Below, piece after piece: positions 1 through 26,510 of a DNA stretch of 31,443 bases. The DNA is from Beroe ovata (taxonomy: Eukaryota; Ctenophora; Nuda; Beroida; Beroidae). The DNA lies in assembly GCA_946803715.1 (NCBI GenBank), contig CAMPET010000082.1:39206-70648 (forward strand), written 5' to 3'. Both the position numbers and the translations under genes were made by a program. The notes under the pieces are model-generated. The model made no database searches and was not told the origin of the DNA. It saw only the letters and a program-made list of their open reading frames with translations. Position 1 is the first letter of the stretch. Every line of letters starts with the position of its first letter.

Positions 1-17830
<17,830 letters not shown>

Positions 17831-18339
17831 CCATACTGACGTGACCAATGCAGCAGTGGCAATAATTGTGTGCTGTTAGTATTCATGAAGTGATACTTAC
17901 ATCAATCCGCAAAAACATAATCAATGTTGCATTAAGTGACAGTGACAGTATAAAATCCATTATTAATCCATATTTAATCCATTACCATTTGGACAGAATT
18001 ATTATCAATATCATCTCAATTATTATCAATATCATCTCATACTGGCGTTGAAACTTGTTTCATCTGGGACACATCTTATCTCGAGTTAACCTGCTACAAA
18101 ACTGAGATTGAGAACTTCTACATAGATGTGTCATCGCCATTCTCTTATATAGGCCATTCTCATACTCTTTATCTGTATCGCTATCAGTAGTATCAGTATC
18201 AGCAGCTAGGCTGAATTATAGATATTTATTTGTGTGACAATGAACTCAATTCCCAAATTAAGTGTACATTAGTATGTAATGTTTAAATGATAAATAGTGC
18301 TTAAAATTTAAATACTGTGTAGCATTTGTAATAAGTGTT
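17831..18339. other. Dynein 3' flank / putative 3' UTR
   Basis: AT-rich sequence after the dynein stop codon. It has a short tandem duplication of ATTATCAATATCATCTC near 18000-18040 and repeated TATCAGTA words near 18180-18200. No canonical AATAAA was found, so the transcript end cannot be placed. Confidence 0.6.
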
Positions 18340-18348
18340 AAAATCAGC

Positions 18349-18703
18349 CACTCGTACTAAATTCATCGCCCTCATTTTTTGAAAATTCTTATTGTCTCTT
18401 TTTCGGTAAAACAGACTTGAATCGACGTATTTTTAGGCGCTGATTCCGAATCACCCCATGTGATGTAGGGTAAAGATGCCTCCCTGGCGAATCATGGGCG
18501 AAAAGCTGATTTGGTCACGTAACCAGACATTTTTCCACTTAATCGCGTTTTAAACCCTCGGGTTAGGGTTTGGGTAAGGGTTGGGATTAGGGTCAGGGTT
18601 AGGGATTGGAAGTATCCTGTCGGTTAGAGTTAGGATTAGGGTCAGGAAACCGAAAAAACATAAGTCACGTGATGAAATTAGGGCGATGGATTTAGTAAGA
18701 GCC
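18349..18703. mobile_element. 355-bp non-autonomous TIR element with 9-bp target duplication
   Basis: The two ends are imperfect inverted repeats of about 27 bp: the left end has CTCGTACTAAATTCATCGCC and the reverse complement of the right end has CTCTTACTAAATCCATCGCC. Directly outside, AAAATCAGC occurs at 18340-18348 and again at 18704-18712, an exact 9-bp target-site duplication. There is no coding capacity, so it is a miniature (MITE-like) element. Its interior holds degenerate TTAGGG repeats (18557-18646). The superfamily cannot be assigned from a 9-bp duplication alone; Mutator-like or another 8-9-bp group is possible. Confidence 0.8.
18557..18646. repeat. Degenerate telomere-like (TTAGGG)n tract
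   Basis: GGGTTAGGG, GGTAAGGG, GGATTAGGG and GTCAGGGTTAGGG variants recur here, in the G-rich sense on the plus strand, with a gap around 18612-18620. The tract lies inside the 355-bp TIR element rather than at a chromosome end. Confidence 0.75.
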
Positions 18704-18779
18704 AAAATCAGCAGCTCTGACTCTGAGCTCGCTTTAGCAATAGCATGCGATCAATGACCAGTCGCCATCCCGACGCGCC

Positions 18780-19565
18780 CTTGTTGCTCAACTGATATCA
18801 CTTCCCTTGAATCTGAAACCACTTGTCTCTGGATAGCACGTACCCACTTGACACCACTCTGCCCTTGATACCACTTTCCCTCGACATTTGATTTTCCTTG
18901 ATATCATTTTACCTCTGACAGCTCTTCCCTTGGCACTGCTTTCCCCTTGACAGTGACACGCCCTTCACAACAATTTTCTCGCTTCCCTTGACACCACTTT
19001 CCCATTAGCTGTAGCAGCACATTTGCCGTTTCCCTTTATAATTATATCGCTTTCTCCTTTACTTCTATTCTGACGGCACTTTCCCCTGACACCGCAGACT
19101 ATCCCCTTGACAATTTGATGTCACATTCTTCTTGACATTACTTTCCCTTGACATAACTTTTCATTGTCAATGTCACCACTTGCCAATTGAGTTTGACACC
19201 ACCCTCCCCTAGGCGGCACTTTTCTCTTTGCGTCAATTTCCTCTGAAGCAACCTTCTCATCAATTTTTTCTTTATTCTTGACATCAGTATCACTCTTCCC
19301 TTCACACCACTTTCACCTCGATATCAATTTTACTTTAAAGCACTCTTAGTCTTTGTCTGACACTGCACTTTTATTTCACTTCACACCACTCTCCCCTCGA
19401 GAGCACTTTTCTCTTGACTGTGACACCACATTTTTGTTGACATTGCTTTCTCCTTGGCATCATTTGCTTTGAAATTTTCCTTGACACCACTTTCCCTATG
19501 ACACCAGACTTTCCTTGAATTTGACGTCACATTCCCCTTGGCACAATTTTAACCTCTTGAAATCA
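18780..19565. repeat. Degenerate minisatellite, core TTGACACCACTTTCC
   Basis: The phrase TTGACACCACTTTCC and close variants (TTGATACCACTTTCCC, TTGACATTACTTTCCC, TTCACACCACTCTCCC) recur every 15-30 bases for nearly 800 bp. The units are strongly diverged and vary in length. A second version lies at 20168-20665. Confidence 0.75.
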
Positions 19566-19656
19566 CTTACGAATTACGATTGATCGATTGGGCAAGCGCA
19601 ATAGCAAATAGTGCACATAAGATATGATCAGAAATGAGGTCATGAAAATCATCAAG

Positions 19657-19908
19657 TTGTAGGATTTCAGTATTTCACCCTACCCGGGATTTTATCCCTG
19701 GCGGGATTTTATCCCCGTCGGGCCCGGGATGAAATTGCGCGGGATGAAATCGGGCGCACCGACGGTAGGGTAAAATGCTTGTCAGATGTTACCTGACCTG
19801 TTTCTCGCGCCGCGCGGGCGCGCCTTCATGTTTCGGCCTTCGATGAAGGCGCGCGCGCCGCGCGCGAGAAACTGAGGTCAGATAAAATCTGACAATAAAA
19901 TCTCACAA
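19657..19908. mobile_element. TIR element (TTGTAGGATTT family), copy 1, interrupted
   Basis: Begins TTGTAGGATTTC and ends with a degraded form of the family terminus (TAAAATCTCACAA instead of TAAAATCCTACAA). The interior has the family words GGCGGGATTTTATCC and GCGCACCGACGGTAGGG. Flanks ATCATCAAG and ATCATGAAG are a 9-bp direct repeat with one mismatch. A 117-bp hairpin element is inserted near its right end. Confidence 0.75.
19779..19895. mobile_element. 117-bp GC-rich hairpin element nested in copy 1
   Basis: The element is a near-complete inverted repeat with ends TTGTCAGAT and ATCTGACAA, arms containing GTTTCTCGCGC and GCGCGAGAAAC, and a central AAGGCG/CGCCTT stem around a short loop. 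TAAAAT stands on both sides (19771-19776 and 19896-19901) with two extra bases GC on the left. The matching place in copy 2 (20859-20864) has a single TAAAAT and no insert, which is an empty site. Confidence 0.78.
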
Positions 19909-20166
19909 ATCATGAAGTTGTTGTCGATCGATGATGTTCCCGCGCTGCGTGACCCAAATACTCCGCGCGCGCGCGCGCTGAGTGGAACAGGGGCGCGCAA
20001 CGTGTGCACAATCGATGATAGACCCTGTCGAGAATTTCGTTTTGCGCGCGCGGCGCAAACTTATTCTCAGATGCATCAGCGGTCTACTTCTAGCATCGCA
20101 AGACAATCAAGTTGCAAAGGGCGAATATCAAGGGGCTGGCAAGCCCCTCGCGGCATCTGTAGGTAA

Positions 20167-20167
20167 N
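20167..20167. other. Single N, contig join
   Basis: This single N separates two similar direct copies of about 1.1 kb. The copy on the right begins at the very next base. Confidence 0.9.
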
Positions 20168-20763
20168 CTTTCCTCTGACACCGCAGACTATCCCCTTGAC
20201 AATTTGATGTCACATTTTTCTTGACATTACTAATACTTTCCCTTGACATTACTTTTCATTGTCAATGTCACCACTTCCAATTGAGTTTGAGTCAAACTTT
20301 GACACCACCCTCCCCTATTTAGGCGGCACTTTTCCCTTTGCGTCAATTTCCTCTGAAGCAACCTTCACATCAATTTTTCTTTATTCTTGACATCAGTATC
20401 ACTCTTCCCTTCACACCACTTTCACCTCGGTATCAATTTTACTTTAAAGCACTCTTAGTCTTTTTTTTCACTGCACTTTTATTTCACTTCACACCACTCT
20501 CCCCTCGAGAGCACTTTTCTCTTGACTGTGACACCACATTTTTGTTGACATTGCTTTCTCCTTGGCATCATTTGCTTTGACATTTTCCTTGACACCACTT
20601 TCCCTATGACGCCAGACTTTCCTTGAAGTTGACGTCACATTCCCCTTGGCACAATTTTAACCTTTTGAAATCACTTACGAATTACGATTGATCGATTGGG
20701 CAAGCGCAATAGTGCACATAAGATATGAATATGATCAGAAATGAGGTCATGAAAATCATCAAG

Positions 20764-20871
20764 TTGTAGGATTTCACCCAACCCTTGCTGGCGGGATTTT
20801 ATCCCCGTCGGGCGGGATGAAATTGCGCGGGATGAAATCGGGCGCACCGACGGTAGGGTAAAATCCTACAA
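20764..20871. mobile_element. TIR element (TTGTAGGATTT family), copy 2
   Basis: A 108-bp uninterrupted copy, from TTGTAGGATTTCACCC to GGTAGGGTAAAATCCTACAA. It is the counterpart of copy 1 and has the same flanks (ATCATCAAG left, ATCATGAAG right). Confidence 0.82.
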
Positions 20872-20939
20872 ATCATGAAGTTGTTGTCGATCGATGATTG
20901 TCTGGCGATGCTAGTCGCTAGACCGCTGATGCAAGCCGC

Positions 20940-21060
20940 TTGTAGGATTTCACCCTACCCTTGCTGGCGGGATTTTATCCCTGGCAAGGGCAGATTGAAA
21001 ATCGCGCGCACCGACGGTAGGATTTTTAGGGTGTAGGATTTTTAGGGTAAAATCCTACAA
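20940..21060. mobile_element. TIR element (TTGTAGGATTT family), copy 3
   Basis: A 121-bp copy in plus orientation, flanked by an exact 8-bp duplication CAAGCCGC (20932-20939 and 21061-21068). Near its right end the motif GTAGGATTTTTAGGGT is repeated in tandem, a local expansion absent from the other copies. Confidence 0.85.
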
Positions 21061-21125
21061 CAAGCCGCTTGCTGTCTGAGAATAAGTTGCGCGCGACGAG
21101 ATTCTCGACAGGGTCTATCATCGAT

Positions 21126-21222
21126 TTGTAGGATTTTACCCTACCGTCGGTGCGCGCGATTTTCAATCCGCCCCTTGCCAGGGATAAAATCCCGCCAGCA
21201 AGGGTAGGGTGAAATCCTACAA
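21126..21222. mobile_element. TIR element (TTGTAGGATTT family), copy 4, inverted
   Basis: A 97-bp copy in the opposite orientation to copy 3 and closely related to it (shared GCTGGCGGGATTTTATCCC and GATTTTCAATC words). It is flanked by an exact 8-bp duplication TCATCGAT (21118-21125 and 21223-21230). The 8-bp duplication points to a hAT-, P- or similar class element. No transposase is present. Confidence 0.87.
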
Positions 21223-21310
21223 TCATCGATCGACAACAAGTCAACTTCATGAGAATCTCAGATGCATCAGCGGTCTAGCATCGCAAGACAATCAAGTTGC
21301 AAAGGGCGAA

Positions 21311-21620
21311 TATAAAACATTTGTTATAAAAAGATGTGTGAACATTCTATCAATACTTTTAGTTAATGAAGCATGTAACTGATATTGATAAATGTGGTCA
21401 TTGCTCCAATCTTGACAGCACCTGTTCGGCACTGATGTGACACCAGTGTGACAGTGACACTGGAGTCCCTCCAGTGGCGAAAATCGTGCCGTATAAAATG
21501 TAAATCAAAATATTAATCGCTTAAGTAGAGGTCAGTCTTGCAACTCAGTTTTATGCTTATTCCGTTCGGCCACCACCACGGCCACCACCTCCACGGCCGC
21601 CGCCACCTCGTCTACCTCCA
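21311..21620. repeat. Direct repeat copy A, partner of 21651-21990
   Basis: This stretch matches 21651-21990 with about 30 bp of indels and a few substitutions, and stops exactly at the N at 21621. Its right end contains the antisense of the last codons of the secreted-protein gene (ending TCGTCTACCTCCA), so it is a truncated duplicate of that gene's 3' end. Confidence 0.87.
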
Positions 21621-21621
21621 N
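21621..21621. other. Single N, contig join
   Basis: The second single N in this region that separates two near-identical direct copies, here about 310 and 340 bp. Confidence 0.9.
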
Positions 21622-21650
21622 AAACAACCAAATCATATTTGGTTTTGGAA

Positions 21651-21990
21651 AAATAAAACATTTGTTAATGTTATAAAAAGATGTGTGTACATTCTATCAA
21701 TATTTTTAGTAAATGAAGCATGTAACTGATAAATGTGGTCATTGCTCCAATCTTGACAGCACCTGTTCGACACTGATGTGACACCAGTGTGACACTGAGT
21801 CTGACAGTGATACTGGAGTCCCTCCAGTGGCGAAAATCGTGTCGTATAAAATGTAAATCAAAACATTAATCGCTCAAGTAGAGGTCAGTCTTGCAACAGC
21901 TTTTTGCCTCATCCAACTCAGTTTTATGCTTATTCCGTTCGGCCACCACCACGGCCACCTCCACGGCCGCCGCCACCTCGTCTACCTCCA
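21651..21990. repeat. Direct repeat copy B, including the gene's true 3' end
   Basis: Partner of 21311-21620. It runs on without a break into the last exon of the minus-strand gene. Relative to copy A it has a longer spacer (about 17 bp, near 21893-21915) before the stop codon and one CAC triplet fewer in the Gly/Arg tail. Confidence 0.87.
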
Positions 21991-24900
21991 CCCTCCTTCT
22001 TATCGTCACCATCCTTGTTCTTCCTCTTACACATCATCTTCTTCCTGCCGGTGAGACCAGCACACGGGTCCCCTGATTCCCCTCCTCCACAGCTCATGTC
22101 TACCCTCTTCTGCAGGGCGGACAACTGTGATTTGAGAGCGGAGCAGCTACCCCCATCCATATCGTCACCGTCTCCATGATGGCTGCCGGAGTCTTCACCA
22201 CAATTGTTCAGTTCGTACGACACAGAGGTTTCCTCGCACGTGGGGTTCCTCAACATGTCAATAGCGTCCTGCACGCGGTAAAATCAGCATAAGTTTCATG
22301 CTGGATCAGAGGATTATGTCGTAGTTTGATTTTAGTCTGATCATGAAACAGTTTTTATCTTATAAATAAGTGCAGTATACATGCGAGTCTAACCTTGGCA
22401 TAGCTGAAGATATCATCAACAGGAATCATCATGTCATCTCCCTCCATAGTGTCATCAGATGGGAACATCTCTTCCATTGTGTCGACAAAACCAGTGGCAA
22501 TATCCACAATGGCAGCCTCCATTTCTGTGAAAAGAGGAACAGTCAAATCACCCGTCAGAAGACTAGTGAGAATGGGCGATTGTAACTGTATCACTATCAA
22601 TGACATTGTCATTTCCCATGATCCATGGCGCTCAATTACTGTCATTGTCAATTACTGTCAATTACTGTCGTGACTCGCACCTCTGTCATTTATCATTGAT
22701 GCAGTGCAACATCCAAGAAGCACGTCTTGGTAGAGGCCGGAGCATTCCTCAACACAGAACTTGGTCGTCAGTGCGGATTTGAGGTCGGAGAAACCGACAT
22801 TGCCCGACAGAACGGATAGGTCGAACCTGGCCGAGTAAAGAGGATGACCGTGAATAGCTGTACAATTTGGCCAACACGTCAAACACACGTCAATAATGAT
22901 CTACAAGTCTTACTTGGAGCAGTATCCAGGGTAACCGTCAACTTTAGCAGGAGGATCTCTTGGTGACATGGAGTTAACGTACCACTGGTACAGCTTCATG
23001 ATAGCTGAAATTGGTTATCGTGAATAACGCAAAACTATAGGAACTGTTACGCAACCCTCCCGGAATCCCTGATCCATCATCCAAATGGCAGATAATCCGT
23101 CAACCGTCGCAATTGAAATAATTCCCACTTTTGTAATCTTTTGTAATCTCGAGCTGGTCACAATCAGTGATCACGCATAGCAGGCACGATATCACTTACT
23201 GTCGAAGAAGTAGTCGTAGCACTGCTCGTTCTTGACACCACTGTCTTGACACAAGTTGCCCATCATCCTCTCCACAAATGTGCTGATCTGTTTAAAAAAG
23301 CATATTTTAGAAAATTAATTGACGAAGGTCACTCGATTCCGAGTACGTCAATTAATGTTCAGACATATGAACGGTGAAATTCTGAATGAACAAGGAACAG
23401 CACAACTAGCGTGAAATACCATGTACATAGTAATGTACATACATTCACATTGTACGCGCGCGTGATATATCACGCAGTGACATATTATACATTCAGTTTG
23501 TCTATTGTACACTAATGTATACGCATTACGCGTTGTTGTTTGACAGTTGTCATTGATATTTGAATACGTTTCGTATCCCTGGTTGTGTTTGCTGAGTGTA
23601 CGCAGTTTAACGGAGTAAGTATTATAGTTGCAGAGTAAAGCGTTCTTCTTCACCAGACACACCAAAAACATGGGATTATTCATTATTGTCAGCTGTCTTC
23701 GAATAAGTAGGTAGGTACAAACTACGGTTACTGCTTTAGATCCCATGATTTTTTTAGATTCATCATTCAGTGCACAATATTGGCAGTTGAAGCTATGAAT
23801 TATGATTGACATAATGACTACTTACAGCTTCCCAAGGCATCTCGTTAACGATGAAGTTCTCCCAGAAGTCTTTGAAAGTCTCTCCTTGCAGATAATCAGC
23901 ATTGAGGTCCTGCAGGTATGTCTGTCAGTATTGTCACTGTCAGTTATTATACTGTCAGTGATATTGTCACTTGTCAGTGATAGGATGTTACATTGTCTGT
24001 TTTGGTACTAATTCGGATACTTACAATTGCATCCGTCATCCTCATTAGACCCCAGATCTTAGCTTCACCGATACTGAAGTATTGTCAATTATTACACTTC
24101 GCTCACTATTCATGACCGTGACTGAGAAATGAGATTATACTTCTACTACCTATATCATAGAAGTGAAAAAAGTGCGTGAGAAGAGTGCGTGACAATAGTG
24201 CGTGACAATAGTGCGTGAGATAGTGTGTGATCACATTATGAACATATCGTTTTCGTACCCATCTTTGCACTCCATCCACGAGTCCATCATATCGTTGGAG
24301 CACTTGCATGCCCACTCCATCATGGGGACATACATCTCCGACTCGATGACGCCAAACACGTTGTCGACAGTCCGGGCAGTGATGATGGACTCTATGAAGT
24401 CCCTGCTGTCCTCCTTCAGCCATGTCATCATGTCGCAGATACCACCACTGCATTCGTTCTTGTTGTACAGCTGAACATGACGTGGTAACTTGCTGTCATG
24501 GTAACAAAGATGACATGTGTCAAGATAACGCATGGTGACATGGTGTCAATATTCCGCTTTGTGACATGGTTTCAATAAATGAATATCAAGTTGTGAGGAA
24601 TCCAAAGGAATTGGGGGACTCATATTATACCTAATGGCTGCAGCTAATCGCCCATTTTCCCAACAACATACCTCTGAGAAGACGTCTTTGCACTTCTGTC
24701 CCATTATGATGCTATCATCTCCCTGCTGTCTCTTGTTCTTGATCTTACAGAGGTCTGTGGATGCCATCATGAGTGCCATGTTGAGGGAGGAGTCCCAGTT
24801 CTGGCCATCGGGCCAGATGAAGTAGCTCATGTCAGCGAGGCCCTGCTGCAACTCAAACAGAATAGGATTTGCTCGTTGCTGAAATGAGTCTGGGTAATGG

Positions 24901-25033
24901 GTTCGCTGGAGGCGCTGCTTCTCGCTACCACTTTACCAATATTGGGAGTTTAGCTTACCTGAGCGCCGGGATCAGCGATACCCATTACCATAGAAACCAC
25001 ACCCACCAAACATAGGCCGGAAAACAGCCGCAT
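21930..25033 (-). CDS. Secreted Cys-containing protein with acidic region and Arg/Gly-rich tail, unknown family
   Basis: Exons on the minus strand: 25033-24959, 24878-24672, 24470-24259, 24073-24025, 23909-23826, 23287-23200, (23004-22914, see separate entry), 22857-22681, 22524-22394, 22268-21930. Leaving out the bracketed exon, all phases agree and total 1362 nt (453 residues plus TAA). The start MRLFSGLCLVGVVSMVMG is a signal peptide. The body is helical with Cys, Met and Trp (YFIWPDGQNW, MMEWACKCSNDMM, CVEECSGLY, GCC). Then comes an acidic segment (SDDTMEGDDMM; GDGDDMDGG) and a basic tail of RKK, KRKNK and GGR repeats. A role in the secretory pathway or outside the cell is inferred from the signal peptide only. 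I recognise no family. The gene is convergent with the dynein gene. Confidence 0.85.
22914..23004 (-). other. Frame-breaking exon (91 nt) of the secreted-protein gene
   Basis: Good splice signals (tttcag acceptor, AA|gtaaga donor) bound an open stretch that joins exon 6 in frame and reads like protein (IMKLYQWYVNSMSPRDPP). Its 91 nt shift the frame: joined to the next exon it meets TGA after about 35 codons, giving about 304 residues. If the 56-bp intron is kept, TAA follows at once (269 residues). Exon 6 also joins directly to the next exon in phase. Alternative splicing, or one missing or extra base in this sequence, would explain it. Confidence 0.65.
23288..23825. other. Intron 5 of the secreted-protein gene
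   Basis: A 538-bp intron. It holds a 16-bp perfect palindrome GCGTGATATATCACGC at 23460-23475 and a 154-codon open frame on the minus strand (23348-23812) whose composition (Cys, Ile, Tyr, His, Asn) looks random. Confidence 0.7.
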
Positions 25034-25500
25034 CCTGGATTTATATTGTGAGATTTAGCTCTTTTCCACACATGACAGGTTTGCCTCGTATGTGACAGGA
25101 GGGACAAACCTCTGTCAGATAAATATTTTAAACCTAACTCGAAAATCACAAAATATCACAAAGTTGAAGAACAATTGCATTCAAATAATAGGGACAAAGT
25201 TCACAAGTAATCTTCAGTTTATGTCCGAGAAGAGACCAGTGACCCTTTATAAATCAACCACCGGACCACTCAAATGTCATGTGATGACATTGGAAAAACA
25301 GGTGGTGACATAGGAGTCATCTTCGATTTCAGAGACGTGGTCATGTGATCTTCTCGATATCCAATAACTGTGCTCTGTGATCGGGTATCGCGGTGAGTGA
25401 TGATAACATATGGTAATTGACATGATAAGGTAAGTGGTAACCCAGTCTTAATCAACTGTGACATAAACGGGGGAAACACGTGGAGGTGACGCAATCGCCC
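25034..25500. other. Upstream region of the secreted-protein gene
   Basis: This is the 5' flank of the minus-strand gene that starts at 25033. CTTTATAAAT at 25245-25254 (ATTTATAAAG on the minus strand) is a possible TATA box about 215 bases before the ATG, which would give a moderate 5' UTR. No other regulatory site could be supported. Confidence 0.35.
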
Positions 25501-25509
25501 GATATTGCA

Positions 25510-25590
25510 TGTGATGGCGTGATACAGATGTGTGATGGCGTGATACAGATGTGTGATGGCGTGATGCAGATGTGTGATGGCGTGATCTGA
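25510..25590. repeat. Tandem repeat, 21-bp unit, 3.9 copies
   Basis: Units TGTGATGGCGTGATACAGATG at 25510, 25531 and 25552 (one A-to-G change in the third) are followed by a partial fourth from 25573. It lies about 480 bases upstream of the secreted-protein gene. Confidence 0.93.
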
Positions 25591-26510
25591 TTTTACAATT
25601 TATCAAGCGTTACCATGGTAAATTGGGGGGTATTTTCCCTAGGACCTGATGTTTTGGAACGACCTGTGTGTTGAACTTGATTGGTCATGACAAAGAAGGA
25701 ATCGCGGATGTCGAAGATGAGAATTCCTCCCTTTATTCCTGCCTAACCACGAAATGAAAGGGACAGAAATGAGAAATGGCTACGTGTGTTTTCCTTGTCA
25801 GTGAAATACCGATAAAGTTTGAGATAAGGGCACAATTTCCTGTAACCTAACCTCGGTGTGGCATGTGATGGCTTATTTCATCTAATTCAATCAAATGTCA
25901 CCCCCCAGTATTCCCTGATTATCAGCGTCTGTATGCGGGGTGTTGAATGGACGCCGTCAATTACAGTTCTCGGCAGTTGGAAATTCGTATGACAATTCAG
26001 ACCAGGTTTTAATAGGAAATATTTCGAATAAATTTAAAATTATTTTCTGCAAATTTCATTCTGCAATCTTATCAACAAAAATGTCAAATCCGAATTAAAT
26101 AATATTGAAGGCACTCGGAATACTTGGTTCTATCGAGATGAAATAGCGAAATTAAAGCTCACAATGTTGGTATATCCCAGATTAAGATATTTCACAATTA
26201 TTGTCTGGTTACAATAATTCACTGTTCACACATTTTAAAATCTGGTCCATCAGCTTTCTCCTCAACTAGTGAGCTACTCCGTACGGCAGTTGCTCTCATT
26301 GCGACTGTTTTCCCTCATAGAATTAGAATGTTTTTCCCTTGTCACGGATTTAGGTAGCCTGAAATGAATTTTGATCTATCAACCGACGAAAAAACGTCAC
26401 AACGGGGAGATTCATGACCCATGAGACCCCCTCATATACCTACTGACATCCCTCATATTCATACCCCAAGTTTACACCCATCATCATTATACGTGAGCAC
26501 TCACCGCGTA
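25591..26510. other. Intergenic region between the two minus-strand genes
   Basis: No open frame of note. TTTATT near 25732 is AATAAA on the minus strand and could serve the zinc-finger gene, but it would mean a 3' UTR of about 780 bases. Otherwise AT-rich unique sequence. Confidence 0.5.

Larger units (their letters stand above)
19079..20128. repeat. Direct repeat copy I, partner of 20168-21308
   Basis: From 19079 (CTTTCCCCTGACACCGCAGAC) this matches the sequence that begins immediately after the single N at 20167. The match holds with scattered substitutions and small indels through the minisatellite and the first TIR element, and again at the end (GATGCATCAGCGGTCTA to GGGCGAATAT). The middle differs: copy I has a 117-bp insertion and no inverted block. 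This looks like two allelic versions of one region. Confidence 0.85.
20168..21308. repeat. Direct repeat copy II, partner of 19079-20128
   Basis: Starts exactly after the N and repeats the minisatellite, TIR element copy and right-hand segment of copy I. It differs by small indels, the lack of the 117-bp insert, and an inverted block (20896-21252) with two more TIR elements between the shared left and right ends. Confidence 0.85.

Noticed and set aside
18557-18646. Chromosome end
   Set aside because: The TTAGGG-like units are degenerate, short and enclosed in a TIR element with genes on both sides, so this is an interstitial tract.
19903-20224. ORFs of 67-84 codons in the repeat region
   Set aside because: They translate TIR elements and GC-rich repeat sequence and cross an N.
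23348-23812. 154-codon minus-strand ORF in intron 5 of the secreted-protein gene
   Set aside because: Composition is random-like (high Cys, Ile, Tyr, His, Asn), there is no domain, and it ends and starts without splice or start context.
24106-24851. Plus-strand ORFs opposite exons 2 and 3 of the secreted-protein gene
   Set aside because: Shadows of the minus-strand exons, which have a consistent splice chain.
25510-25590. CRISPR-like direct repeats, also at 31337-31432
   Set aside because: Units are contiguous without unique spacers and the genome is eukaryotic, so these are ordinary tandem repeats.
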